DNA of 64,000 bases, from the NCBI GenBank assembly GCA_035527845.1, contig DATKZT010000032.1, forward strand, positions 1 through 64,000, in the 5' to 3' direction. Under the pieces are notes generated by a model that saw nothing but the letters and a program-made list of their open reading frames with translations, did no database searches and was not told where the DNA came from. This DNA comes from JAUWKC01 sp035527845. Its GTDB lineage: Bacteria; Planctomycetota; Phycisphaerae; Sedimentisphaerales; Anaerobacaceae. This document shows, one piece after another, positions 1-7,295 of the stretch; the stretch's first letter is position 1; the number at the start of each line of letters is the position of its first letter. The position numbers and the translations under genes are program-made.

Positions 1-216
1 CGAAAATCCCGATTGCTGTATGGGGGTAAGGGGCTGTTGTGCGCCGAATGTGTCAAAACAAGCCTGCTGAACCAACTTTCAGCCAAAATTACCCGTCGCC
101 GCTGATTTTGATTCCCCTGTGAAATATGCGGGTTAAGGACAAGGGATTAACCTCTTTTCTTACGGGCTGAGCGAGCGGGTAGTGAAGAGGACTTCATTAT
201 ACAGCGACGGAAGGTT

Positions 217-1380
217 TCAAGCGTTGAAGATGGCGTCCCAGTCTTTCCAGACTGGGTCAAAGCCCTGCTGCTTTATCATCGCAGCCACCTGGGCGGGAGA
301 GCGAGAGTCATCGACCTCAAACTGGCGGATGGAATCGATGCAGCCGGAATAGCCGCCCGGATTGGTCTTGCTGCCGGCGCTCATTTTAGTGATGCCGAGC
401 TTAATGAGATTGTCTCGCAGGGCCGCGCGTTCGCGGGTTGACAGTACCAGGCCTGCGTCGGCAAAGCACAGGCGAAGGGCCGTTATCATCTGGGCGAGGT
501 CTTTGTCGGTGAGCAGGTTTTGGAATTGGGAGCTGTCGACGTCGAAGGCGGGACGCAGTCTTGGGAAAGAGAACGACACGTGGGACCTCCAGTAACGTTT
601 GATGAGATAATGGGCATGTTCGGCCAGTGCGAGGGTTTCGGTTCGCCAGTCGGTCAGGCCGAGCAGGGCGCCCAATCCGATCTCTCTCATGCCGGCGGCG
701 GCCATTCGGTCCGGCGTGGTCAGGCGGTTATCGTAATCGGCTTTGGGTCCTGCCGGGTGATAGTATTGGTAGGCGCGGCGGTTGTACGTTTCCTGATAAA
801 GCGTCACGCCTTCGATGCCGGCTTCAAAGAGCCTGTGGTACTCTTGGGCGGTCATCCCGTACACCTCTATCGAAATGAAGCTGAATTTCTGTCGGAGTTT
901 GCCGGCAAGTTCGGCAAGATAGTCGATACTGACGAAGCCTCTGTCCTCGCTGCTTACCAGCAGGATGTCACTGAAACCTTCGGAGGCAATTATGTCGGCC
1001 TCGCGGAGGGCCTGGTCAACGGTCAGTCTTGTCCTTTCGAAGCTGGTTGTATTATTGAATCCACAATATCTACAACTGTTTATGCAGAAGTTGGACAGGT
1101 ACAGGGGGCCGTAGAGTCTTATTGTCCTGCCGAATCTTTGAACGGTGAGCCGGTGGGCAATTTGCGCCATCTCTTCGAGGTAATCCTGCGCCGCCGGCGA
1201 GACCAGTGCCACAAGTTTCTCGAAGGTGTAGCAGCCCGGCGCCTGTGACATGGCCCTTTCGACCTCGTCACCGGTTACGGCGTCGAGCTGTTTTCGCCAC
1301 GGTTCATTGTCGCCGTCAAGATTCTTCTGGGACAATATTGTGAGTATTTCAGGTACACGATATTGAGGTGTTACAATCAT
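217..1380 (-). CDS. thiH: 2-iminoacetate synthase ThiH
   Basis: Radical SAM enzyme that cleaves tyrosine to give 2-iminoacetate (dehydroglycine) for the thiazole ring of thiamine. The 387-residue protein carries the CX3CX2C cluster motif at C99, C103 and C106, followed by a TIM-barrel-like body and the C-terminal region typical of ThiH. It is the last gene of the thiF-S-G-H operon, and its ATG overlaps the thiG stop by four bases (ATGA), so translation is probably coupled. Expression should follow the TPP riboswitch upstream of thiF. Use of ThiH rather than the glycine oxidase ThiO fits an anaerobic or facultative lifestyle (inference). No terminator is visible in the 216 bases between its stop and the window edge. 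Confidence 0.95.
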   Translation of the reverse strand: MIVTPQYRVPEILTILSQKNLDGDNEPWRKQLDAVTGDEVERAMSQAPGCYTFEKLVALVSPAAQDYLEEMAQIAHRLTVQRFGRTIRLYGPLYLSNFCINSCRYCGFNNTTSFERTRLTVDQALREADIIASEGFSDILLVSSEDRGFVSIDYLAELAGKLRQKFSFISIEVYGMTAQEYHRLFEAGIEGVTLYQETYNRRAYQYYHPAGPKADYDNRLTTPDRMAAAGMREIGLGALLGLTDWRTETLALAEHAHYLIKRYWRSHVSFSFPRLRPAFDVDSSQFQNLLTDKDLAQMITALRLCFADAGLVLSTRERAALRDNLIKLGITKMSAGSKTNPGGYSGCIDSIRQFEVDDSRSPAQVAAMIKQQGFDPVWKDWDAIFNA

Positions 1381-2156
1381 ATTTGTTCGTCCCTTAAAAA
1401 GCCGGTGAGCGGGCTGGAAGCACTTGCCCTCCTGTCGGCCGCGGCGGGGCCTGAGTTGTAGGCCATTCGCCCGGCTTCCACAGCCAGCTTAAAGGCGAGT
1501 GCCATCTGTGCTGGGTTCTTTGCGGTTGCAATGGCGGTGTTGACCAGAACGGCATCGGCGCCCATTTCCATCGCCTCAGCGGCGTGGGAGGGCAGGCCGA
1601 GACCCGCGTCAACCACGACGGGGACATTGGCCTGCTCGATTATGATTTCGAGTGCCGCCCGCGTTTTGAGTCCCTGGTTCGAGCCGATCGGACTTCCCAA
1701 CGGCATGACGGTCGCCGTGCCCACATCCTGGAGTCTCCTGCTCAAGACGGGGTCGGCGTTTATGTACGGCAGGACGACAAAATCATCCTTGACCAGAATC
1801 TCGGCGGCCTTTAGCGTCTCGACCGGGTCGGGCAGCAGATAGTATGGGTCCGGCGTCACTTCGAGCTTTACCCAGTTGATGCCGGTGGCCGCCCGCGCGA
1901 GCCTGGCAAGACGGACGGCTTCGGCGGCATCTCGCGCGCCGGAGGTATTCGGCAGCAGCAAGTACTTTTTCAGGTCGATTGCGCGCAGCATATCATCGTC
2001 TTTGTTGTCGATGTTCACGCGGCGCAGGGCCACTGTGACAATCTCCGTCCCGGAACTTTCCAGCGCCTCGGCCATGACCTCGCAAGATGCGAACTTGCCC
2101 GTCCCCACGAGGAGGCGCGAGGTGAATTTCCTTGCCGCAATGATTAGGTTATCCAT
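1377..2156 (-). CDS. thiG: Thiazole synthase ThiG
   Basis: Condenses deoxyxylulose 5-phosphate, dehydroglycine and ThiS thiocarboxylate into the thiazole phosphate moiety of thiamine. The 259-residue product has the usual family length. The Schiff-base lysine is K97 in the VKLEV motif, and the phosphate-binding GLGLPSHAAEAMEMGADAVL region lies near residue 190. The start was placed at the ATG at 2156 (MDNLII), five bases after the thiS stop, because an open frame continuing further upstream only reads through thiS in another frame. It sits between thiS and thiH and overlaps thiH by four bases. Confidence 0.95.
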   Translation of the reverse strand: MDNLIIAARKFTSRLLVGTGKFASCEVMAEALESSGTEIVTVALRRVNIDNKDDDMLRAIDLKKYLLLPNTSGARDAAEAVRLARLARAATGINWVKLEVTPDPYYLLPDPVETLKAAEILVKDDFVVLPYINADPVLSRRLQDVGTATVMPLGSPIGSNQGLKTRAALEIIIEQANVPVVVDAGLGLPSHAAEAMEMGADAVLVNTAIATAKNPAQMALAFKLAVEAGRMAYNSGPAAADRRASASSPLTGFLRDEQI

Positions 2157-2160
2157 TCGT

Positions 2161-2373
2161 TCAGCCTCCCGGCACAAATCGCACGAGCTCGATGCTCTGG
2201 CCTTTTTGCACCTTTGTTTCGGCGAACTTTTCGCGTTCGATAATCCGGCCATCAATTTCCGCCACGACGGCGCGGGGCTCGACGCCCAAATGCTCCAGGA
2301 TTTGAGCGAGCGTTGCCGGCAGCCGGCCGGCGGCGAATTCCTTTTCAACGCCGTTTATTCTCAGTTTTTCCAT
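2161..2373 (-). CDS. thiS: Sulfur carrier protein ThiS
   Basis: Small ubiquitin-like sulfur carrier of 70 residues ending in the diagnostic Gly-Gly, which is adenylated by ThiF and converted to a thiocarboxylate that gives sulfur to ThiG. The MEKLRINGVE start and FVPGG end match the family. The ATG at 2373 is preferred over a TTG 30 bases upstream that would overlap thiF and add a non-conserved leader. It lies 19 bases after the thiF stop and just before thiG. Transcription is expected to be controlled by the upstream TPP riboswitch. Confidence 0.93.
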   Translation of the reverse strand: MEKLRINGVEKEFAAGRLPATLAQILEHLGVEPRAVVAEIDGRIIEREKFAETKVQKGQSIELVRFVPGG

Positions 2374-2392
2374 TTTTCCACTCGACTTTATA

Positions 2393-2980
2393 CTAACACT
2401 CAATCTCGTTGATTATTACTTCGACGATGGCATTTGCCTGGTGACACGCTGCAATCCACACCCGCGGCGCCATAAGAACCGGTTCGCGGTCAATGCCGCT
2501 TTGTCCGTCGCCAACCAATATGAGGCGCTTCGAAATGCGTCGCGTCTGTATGGCGTTGCTGTTGCCGTAGCCGGCCAGACCACTGACCGTAACAATAACG
2601 GGCTTATTCATTTTGTTTAGGACGGTCTCAACGATCATTTGCTTTTCCTCCGCCCTGTCGAAACACTCAGCAATAACGTCGGCCGCGGCAAAAATCACGG
2701 GCACATTGGCTGCATTGAGCTTTTCCCGGTGCGCTGTAACCTGCACATCGGGATTTATGCGCGATAGATTCTCCGTCGTACAATCGACCTTGCTCTTACC
2801 TATCTGGTCGGTGAAGTAGTGCTGCCTGGTCAGATTGGCGGGTTCGACGCTGTCGAAGTCGGCAATTATCAACCTGCCGATTCCGCTCCTTGCCAGGGCG
2901 GCGCTGACGGTTGAGCCTAGTCCGCCCAATCCGGCAATGCCCACTGTCGCGTGTTTGAGTTTTTCGTTGATGGACGCCAT
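2393..2980 (-). CDS. thiF: ThiF family 2 sulfur carrier adenylyltransferase
   Basis: Adenylates the C-terminal glycine of ThiS using ATP. The 195-residue protein has the Rossmann nucleotide motif GIAGLGGLGS near the N-terminus and the DFDSVEPANLTRQ segment typical of E1-like enzymes. It is shorter than E. coli ThiF (about 250 residues), and I see no CXXC zinc pairs, so it fits the short ThiF family 2. The ATG at 2980 (MASINEK) is chosen. A GTG at 3007 would start inside the terminator hairpin and translate its U tract. No clear Shine-Dalgarno sequence precedes 2980; the only GGGAG lies in the terminator stem about 20 bases upstream. First gene of the operon. Confidence 0.88.
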   Translation of the reverse strand: MASINEKLKHATVGIAGLGGLGSTVSAALARSGIGRLIIADFDSVEPANLTRQHYFTDQIGKSKVDCTTENLSRINPDVQVTAHREKLNAANVPVIFAAADVIAECFDRAEEKQMIVETVLNKMNKPVIVTVSGLAGYGNSNAIQTRRISKRLILVGDGQSGIDREPVLMAPRVWIAACHQANAIVEVIINEIEC

Positions 2981-2988
2981 TATCAGCC

Positions 2989-3018
2989 AAAAAAAACGCA
3001 CTCCCACAAAGGGAGTGC
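2989..3018 (-). terminator. Intrinsic terminator of the TPP riboswitch
   Basis: On the minus strand an 8-bp perfect stem (GCACTCCC/GGGAGTGC) with a 5-base loop is followed by eight U residues. It lies between the riboswitch aptamer and the thiF start, which is only about 9 bases past the U tract. This is the expected expression platform for transcription attenuation by thiamine pyrophosphate. Confidence 0.9.
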
Positions 3019-3039
3019 TTTCAGTACAGGCTTATCTGC

Positions 3040-3143
3040 CTCCCTTCGCAGGTTTTACCCTGATCAGGTTCGTAGGGTCACCCCGACATTGTCGGGATTT
3101 CTCAGCCTCAGCCGGTTTTCAATGCCGGCTTCAACTCCCCTGG
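3040..3143 (-). promoter_or_regulatory. TPP riboswitch (THI element)
   Basis: Minus strand reads GGGGAGT, GGCTGAGA, then ACCCTACGAACCTGATC and a closing GCGAAGGGA, the ordered conserved blocks of the thiamine pyrophosphate aptamer. It sits directly upstream of an intrinsic terminator and the thiFSGH operon, so thiamine pyrophosphate should switch the operon off by premature termination. The variable P3 arm contains a GACATTGTC palindrome. Confidence 0.95.
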
Positions 3144-3164
3144 CATTGACAAATCACGAGTTCT

Positions 3165-3192
3165 ATTATACACTGGCCGCGGAACGTTGCAA
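3165..3192 (-). promoter_or_regulatory. Sigma70-type promoter of the thi operon
   Basis: Minus strand has a -35 TTGCAA (3192-3187), a 16-bp spacer and a perfect -10 TATAAT (3170-3165). Predicted transcription starts near 3158, about 15 bases before the aptamer. Confidence 0.75.
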
Positions 3193-3810
3193 GCGCCGTT
3201 TCGAATTCCCGGCCGATCCCGTGAAATAGGTGCGGTGCGCCATCGGCGTAGATTCGTACTCAACCTCCCCCCTACTGCTTCTCCGCGAACCGGCATCTTG
3301 TTGCTCCGCAGGAGAACGAGAGGCACATCAGTGAAGCGCTACCCATAAGGGAAGCATCGGAGTCCTATGATGATCGGAAGAATCCCGGCGACATAAAGAT
3401 TCGGTGTATTTACAACAAACCTATCTTATGGTGCTTCTTGGACACATTCGGGCGTGATTGTCAGCTAAGCTTACCGACCAAGAGACGTCACATCCAGATC
3501 ATTCGTACGCGATTATTCGTGGTCAGAGCCCCGGATTCGGTGTTAGCTTAAGAGGCCGTCCCCATGGCGGTCGCGGGCAGCCTTCAGGGGGAGCCGAGCG
3601 AGAATGGCTTCAACCACCCTCGGTGCAAGGCATACGAGGGGAGGACTGGTCACAGCAGAGAAGGCACCGTCGTCCAAAGCTGATTCGCCAAGACAGAAAG
3701 TGCGTGACGCCCACGGGTTCGGGCGCTGGATGTGCGAGTGGAGGCGCATTGCCGGTCCGTGCTCGCCGGAGGTCCTCAGCATCTATCGGCCGTGATTCGC
3801 TGGCGGTGAA

Positions 3811-3826
3811 TGTTCCACGTGAAACA
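3811..3826. promoter_or_regulatory. parS site 1
   Basis: 16-bp palindrome TGTTCCACGTGAAACA, identical to the Bacillus-type chromosomal parS consensus. ParB nucleates here and spreads by CTP-gated sliding (known for the family). It lies about 390 bp upstream of parB. Confidence 0.93.
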
Positions 3827-3989
3827 GTCGTGCAAGGTCATGCAAGGCGATGCTTTGGCTCCCTTCTGTAAACGTACCTCAAGCTGTCTGGCTGATAAGT
3901 ATGTTGCGAGGATATTGGCTGGCATCCATGAAGGGGCGGCGGAAGGGCTGGGTCTATCTTTCTGATGATCCAGAATTGCTGATGGCAAG

Positions 3990-4005
3990 TGTTTCACGTG
4001 AAACA
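3990..4005. promoter_or_regulatory. parS site 2
   Basis: Perfect 16-bp palindrome TGTTTCACGTGAAACA, the canonical parS, 179 bp from site 1 and about 210 bp upstream of the parB start. It may also place parB under autoregulation by ParB (inference). Confidence 0.95.
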
Positions 4006-4216
4006 TTTTTTTCGCCAGCAGCGTTTTCGGGCTGGTAAAGTTGCAGAGATTTCAGTAAGAATTCCGAAATAGCAAATGGAGTAGCTCTTGGCAAGGTTTA
4101 GGTCAAGAGATAAGATAAGGATTCTTAATCGGCGGCCCATTGGGCGAAGAGTCCCGAGTGTTTCCTAAAGCCGGGTTGTGTTAGGGTCGCCCCAAGCTGG
4201 GAAGGAGTGTATTTGT

Positions 4217-5167
4217 ATGGCTGAGAAAAGAATGGAGAAGGCGAGACATCTTGGGAGGGGCCTGGAGTCTTTGTTAGGTCCGATAATGTCCAGCGGCGGC
4301 GAGGCAACCGCAGTCTTGCCCGATCGGGTAGTTGGTCCTAACTTCCCGCCGGACAAGAAGTTAAGTGAATCGATGCTGGAAATAAGCATAGAGGCGATAT
4401 CCCCAAACCCTTACCAGATGCGAACCATCTGGAACGAACAGGAGCTGGCGGACCTGGCACAGTCAATACGGCTAAATGGTGTGATTCAGCCGATTCTGGT
4501 TCGTCGCATGGGCGGCGGGTACCAGTTGATCGCTGGGGAGCGGCGTTTCCGGGCGGCTCAACTGGCATCGCTGGATGTAATACCTGCGGTGGTTCGGCAG
4601 GCGACCGATGAGGAAATGATGGAACTGGCTTTGGTGGAGAACATACACCGGGCGGACTTGAATCCTGTTGAGCGAGCCAAGGCATATCAAAGTTATCTGA
4701 ATACGTTTTCTCTGACGCAAGTGGAGGCGGCTGAACGGTTGGGTGAGGACCGCTCTGTTATCGCTAACTACTTACGTTTACTGGACTTACCGGAGGAGAT
4801 CAAGGAGATGTTAGGGCAGGGCCAGTTGATGATGGGCCATGCGCGGGCAATTCTGGCGCTGCCGACGGACGAGCTTCGTCGGAAACTGGCCAATCGGGCG
4901 CTGGCGGGACGACTTAGCGTTCGGGAAGTTGAGAGGCTTGTTCGCAAGTACATTACGGGCAGCGGAGAGGCCAGAGCGGGTGCACATCCGAAATTGCCCC
5001 ATATTCTGGACTTGGAGAGGAAGCTGAGCAGCCGGCTGGGAACACGGGTGAGTATCGAGACGCGGAAAAATGGGCAAAGGGGGAAAATAATTATTGAGTT
5101 CTATTCGCTGGATGAATTTGATAGAATAATGGAAGCAGTTGGTTTGGCATCTTTGGAGGAGGTGTAA
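4217..5167 (+). CDS. parB: Chromosome partitioning protein ParB
   Basis: CTP-dependent DNA clamp that loads at parS and organises the origin region. The 316-residue protein has an N-terminal RHLGRGLESLLG tail (the ParA-interacting type), the CTPase box GERRFRAA, the LVENIHRADLNPVE segment, a helix-turn-helix around residues 165-190 and a C-terminal dimerisation region. The ATG at 4217 is chosen because GAAGGAG lies nine bases upstream; an earlier ATG in frame adds a non-conserved leader. Two parS sites sit just upstream. Unlike the usual parA-parB pair there is no parA next to it; the only ParA-type ATPase in the window is the fusion at 53013. Confidence 0.95.
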   Translation: MAEKRMEKARHLGRGLESLLGPIMSSGGEATAVLPDRVVGPNFPPDKKLSESMLEISIEAISPNPYQMRTIWNEQELADLAQSIRLNGVIQPILVRRMGGGYQLIAGERRFRAAQLASLDVIPAVVRQATDEEMMELALVENIHRADLNPVERAKAYQSYLNTFSLTQVEAAERLGEDRSVIANYLRLLDLPEEIKEMLGQGQLMMGHARAILALPTDELRRKLANRALAGRLSVREVERLVRKYITGSGEARAGAHPKLPHILDLERKLSSRLGTRVSIETRKNGQRGKIIIEFYSLDEFDRIMEAVGLASLEEV

Positions 5168-5310
5168 CACACTGTGGGGTTGATTTTTGGGTTTTTTTGA
5201 GCAACCAGATGAGACATTATCGTGTATAATTGAGTGTACGCGGGCAGGGTGTTTGCCGCGGAGTTTTGTAGATTTTGAACAAGATTGCTAATTTTTTTGG
5301 AGGCAGTGTT

Positions 5311-5988
5311 GTGAAGCGTTTTGTCATATCAATTATTGTGTTGTCGATTGGGTTATTTATCCTCAGTCAGGTATTCGCAGCCGACGTTAATGACCGGAGC
5401 AAGAGCGAGCCGCCAAGCAGGTCCGCGAAATCCGGCAGAATCAGTAAGGCCCCGGGCGGCGAGGGGGAGAACTCATTGATCGGCGATTTGGAGTTCCTGG
5501 CGGACCCAAATGCGGTCAAGACGAAGCTCAAGAAGTACAAGGGGCTGGAGCAAGAGTTGGACAAAGTGACCAAGGCAAGTGCAAAGGAGATGCGGGAGTG
5601 GGGTCAAGGCCTGGTTGAGGAGAGGATGGATTTGGCGGAGGCGGTGAATAAGCAGACGGTGGCCGAACTTGTTTTCGTGCGCCAGGTCGCGGTGGAGGAG
5701 GGCGCACTGAAGACGGCGGCGGCAATTGACGGGTTGCTGCTGGACAGGCAGGACCGATTCGAGAAGGTATCCAAGAAGATTGAGATGGCGATGCGGCGAT
5801 CGGATCGCTTGGAGCGGGGTACGGTGCGTGGCAGCCGGAGGGACTTGCGGGGTCGCTATCGTGGCCGGGGCCAGGATATGTATGAGGAGCCGACGTACCG
5901 TAACGGGGCGAGAGACACTTACCGTGACAGAAGCCGGATTCGCGATAGAGAATTGGAAGAGAGGGATATGGAAAGACGTTCTCCTTGA
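5311..5988 (+). CDS. Small secreted protein with Arg-rich tail
   Basis: Not recognised as a named family. The 225-residue product starts at GTG 5311, with GGAGG seven bases upstream; a TTG at 5275 lacks this. A signal peptide (MKRFVISI to SQVFA) covers residues 1-23. The middle (about 60-165) is predicted helical and charged, resembling periplasmic Spy-like or coiled-coil proteins. The last 60 residues are rich in Arg, Asp, Tyr and Gly in irregular RGR/RDR repeats and are probably disordered. A TATAAT lies at 5225, but its -35 is weak. It stands alone between parB and a terminator at 6095. Confidence 0.7.
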   Translation: MKRFVISIIVLSIGLFILSQVFAADVNDRSKSEPPSRSAKSGRISKAPGGEGENSLIGDLEFLADPNAVKTKLKKYKGLEQELDKVTKASAKEMREWGQGLVEERMDLAEAVNKQTVAELVFVRQVAVEEGALKTAAAIDGLLLDRQDRFEKVSKKIEMAMRRSDRLERGTVRGSRRDLRGRYRGRGQDMYEEPTYRNGARDTYRDRSRIRDRELEERDMERRSP

Positions 5989-6094
5989 AGGTCGGAGCGC
6001 AGCGGCGAGGATTCGGCAGACTATTGATATATCTGCAAGTAACGGGGCCGGTATCTGTTCCTGGCGGAATGTATGGTGAATTCGCCGAGAGCAT

Positions 6095-6127
6095 GCAGCA
6101 GGCAAAAGATTTGCTTGCTGCTTTTTT
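6095..6127 (+). terminator. Intrinsic terminator after the secreted protein gene
   Basis: A 12-bp stem (GCAGCAGGCAAA with TTTGCTTGCTGC, one wobble pair) and a short AGA loop are followed by six T residues. It closes the 5311 gene; the next gene begins 40 bases on. Confidence 0.85.
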
Positions 6128-6166
6128 ATGCTGTAATTGCGGGGTGACTTGGGAGAAGAATGGCCA

Positions 6167-6895
6167 ATGGGCGAACGGTTAGGTGGAAAGGTTTCGATAG
6201 TGACGGGCGCCAGCCGAGGCGTGGGCAGGGCTGTCAGTGTTGCGCTGGCGCAGGAGGGTGCGACGGTGATATTGGCTGCTCGTGCGTCGGATAAGCTGAG
6301 GGGGGTCGCAGAGCAGGTTGTTGCGGCGGGCGGCAGGTCTGAAATTGTTGTCACGGACTTAAAGGAGGAAAAATCCATAAAACATCTCGTTGAGGCGGCG
6401 CGTCGCGGGTTTAGCCGGCTGGACATACTGGTCAATAACGCGGGCGTCACTCATTCGGCGGCTTTGGAGGAGACGGCGACAGAGGACTGGGACCGCCTGT
6501 TTGCGGTGAACAGTCGTGCGCCGTTTATACTATCCCGAGAGGCCCTGCCGCTGTTGAGAAAGGCTGAATCGGCCCATATTATCAACATCTGCTCAATCGT
6601 GGGCGTAAAATGCTATGCGCTGCAGAGCGCTTATACCGCGTCCAAGCACGCGCTGCGCGGCATGACGAAATCCCTGGCGGAAGAGTTGAGGGGTTCCAGC
6701 GTGAAGGTCCATCTGATATGTCCGGGCGGAATAGATACGGATATGATTGGCGAGATTAGACCGGACATAAAAAAAGAGGAGTTGATGCAGCCCGAGGAGA
6801 TCGCAGAGCTTGTCGTCTATCTTGTCACGCACAAGGGCAATGCGGTAATTGACGAGCTTCGCGTTCGGCGGGCGGCGGCGCCGCCGTGGTTTTGA
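6167..6895 (+). CDS. Short-chain dehydrogenase/reductase
   Basis: Classical SDR oxidoreductase of 242 residues; the substrate cannot be told from sequence. It has the NAD(P) motif TGASRGVG at residues 13-20, the NNAG motif near 90, catalytic Ser in the ICSIVG strand, and YTASK near 155. The PGGIDTDM segment after the active site is typical of the ketoacyl-reductase-like branch. The ATG at 6167 is chosen for GGAGAAG about nine bases upstream. The C-terminus (ELRVRRAAAPPWF) is that of many SDRs lacking a tail. It has no obvious operon partner. Confidence 0.88.
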   Translation: MGERLGGKVSIVTGASRGVGRAVSVALAQEGATVILAARASDKLRGVAEQVVAAGGRSEIVVTDLKEEKSIKHLVEAARRGFSRLDILVNNAGVTHSAALEETATEDWDRLFAVNSRAPFILSREALPLLRKAESAHIINICSIVGVKCYALQSAYTASKHALRGMTKSLAEELRGSSVKVHLICPGGIDTDMIGEIRPDIKKEELMQPEEIAELVVYLVTHKGNAVIDELRVRRAAAPPWF

Positions 6896-7138
6896 CAGTT
6901 TCAGGAAATCATAGTCCCGGCGAAGTGAGGTCAGGCACGGTTGTCTCTGTGCGAATGGGATAATCCGGGGCAAACAGGTCGCGTGGTAGAACAGGAGGAC
7001 AGCCCTTTTCTCAGTATTGAAACGCCCGTTGAGTATGCGTGCCGCTGGAGGAATCGTGTTGGTGCGGCGCAAAAGTCGCCGTTGTAACAGTGTGAAGGGG
7101 CGCGCCGGCGCGGCATGGGAAATTTTTTTCGGATGTGG

Positions 7139-7167
7139 TTGACAAAGGTGGCGCGGGCCGGTATAAT
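7139..7167 (+). promoter_or_regulatory. Consensus sigma70-type promoter of a small RNA
   Basis: Perfect TTGACA (7139-7144), 17-bp spacer, perfect TATAAT (7162-7167). No open reading frame follows; instead an intrinsic terminator ends about 65 bases downstream. It is one of only two promoters in the window with both an intact TTGACA and optimal spacing. Confidence 0.85.
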
Positions 7168-7172
7168 GAATT

Positions 7173-7237
7173 GTAACAGGGGGTCGGGCGTTTCTCCTCT
7201 TACCTCTCCCTCCGCAAGTCCGACCCCGCTTTTTTTA
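7173..7237 (+). ncRNA. Candidate small RNA with pyrimidine-rich loop
   Basis: A transcript starting about six bases after the -10 would be roughly 65 nt. It consists almost wholly of one hairpin: GGGGTCGG (7180-7187) pairs with CCGACCCC (7220-7227), extended by GCG/CGC, and closes a loop at 7191-7212 containing CTCCTC and CCTCTCCCTC. The loop is complementary to Shine-Dalgarno sequences, so base pairing with mRNA ribosome sites is a plausible role (inference). No Rfam family is recognised by eye. The hairpin plus seven T residues doubles as the terminator. Confidence 0.65.
7180..7237 (+). terminator. Terminator hairpin of the small RNA
   Basis: 8-bp perfect stem GGGGTCGG/CCGACCCC, followed by GC and a run of seven T residues. 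It lies 60 bases before the convergent symporter gene end. Confidence 0.8.
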
Positions 7238-7295
7238 TGCGCATTTGCGAACCCGCCGGGTAATCAGGCAGTGGCGCGCGTCTTGGCGGGGGAGT

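Larger units (their letters stand above)
3193..4216. other. Gene-free kilobase upstream of parB
   Basis: About 1 kb between the divergent thi operon and parB. Short open frames exist but none has a ribosome site or recognisable protein. The clear contents are two parS palindromes (3811-3826 and 3990-4005). A length of centromere-like DNA kept free of genes next to parB suggests this is the partition locus. Confidence 0.6.

Noticed and set aside
520..1248. Long plus-strand open frame opposite thiH
   Set aside because: Shadow of thiH; no protein-like features.
3146..3174. Plus-strand TTGACA-17-TACACT overlapping the thi promoter
   Set aside because: Reasonable hexamers, but no gene or terminator unit follows for a kilobase; probably chance overlap with the riboswitch leader.
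3458..3871. 137-residue open frame upstream of parB
   Set aside because: No ribosome site, low-complexity Arg/Gly/Ser composition, and it spans a parS site.
5198..5230. TTGAGC and TATAAT upstream of the 5311 gene as a promoter
   Set aside because: The -10 is good, but the spacer is 21 bp and the -35 weak, so not listed as a promoter.
5473..6450. 325-residue minus-strand open frame opposite the secreted protein and SDR
   Set aside because: Runs across two real genes and a terminator, with biased Pro/Arg/His composition.
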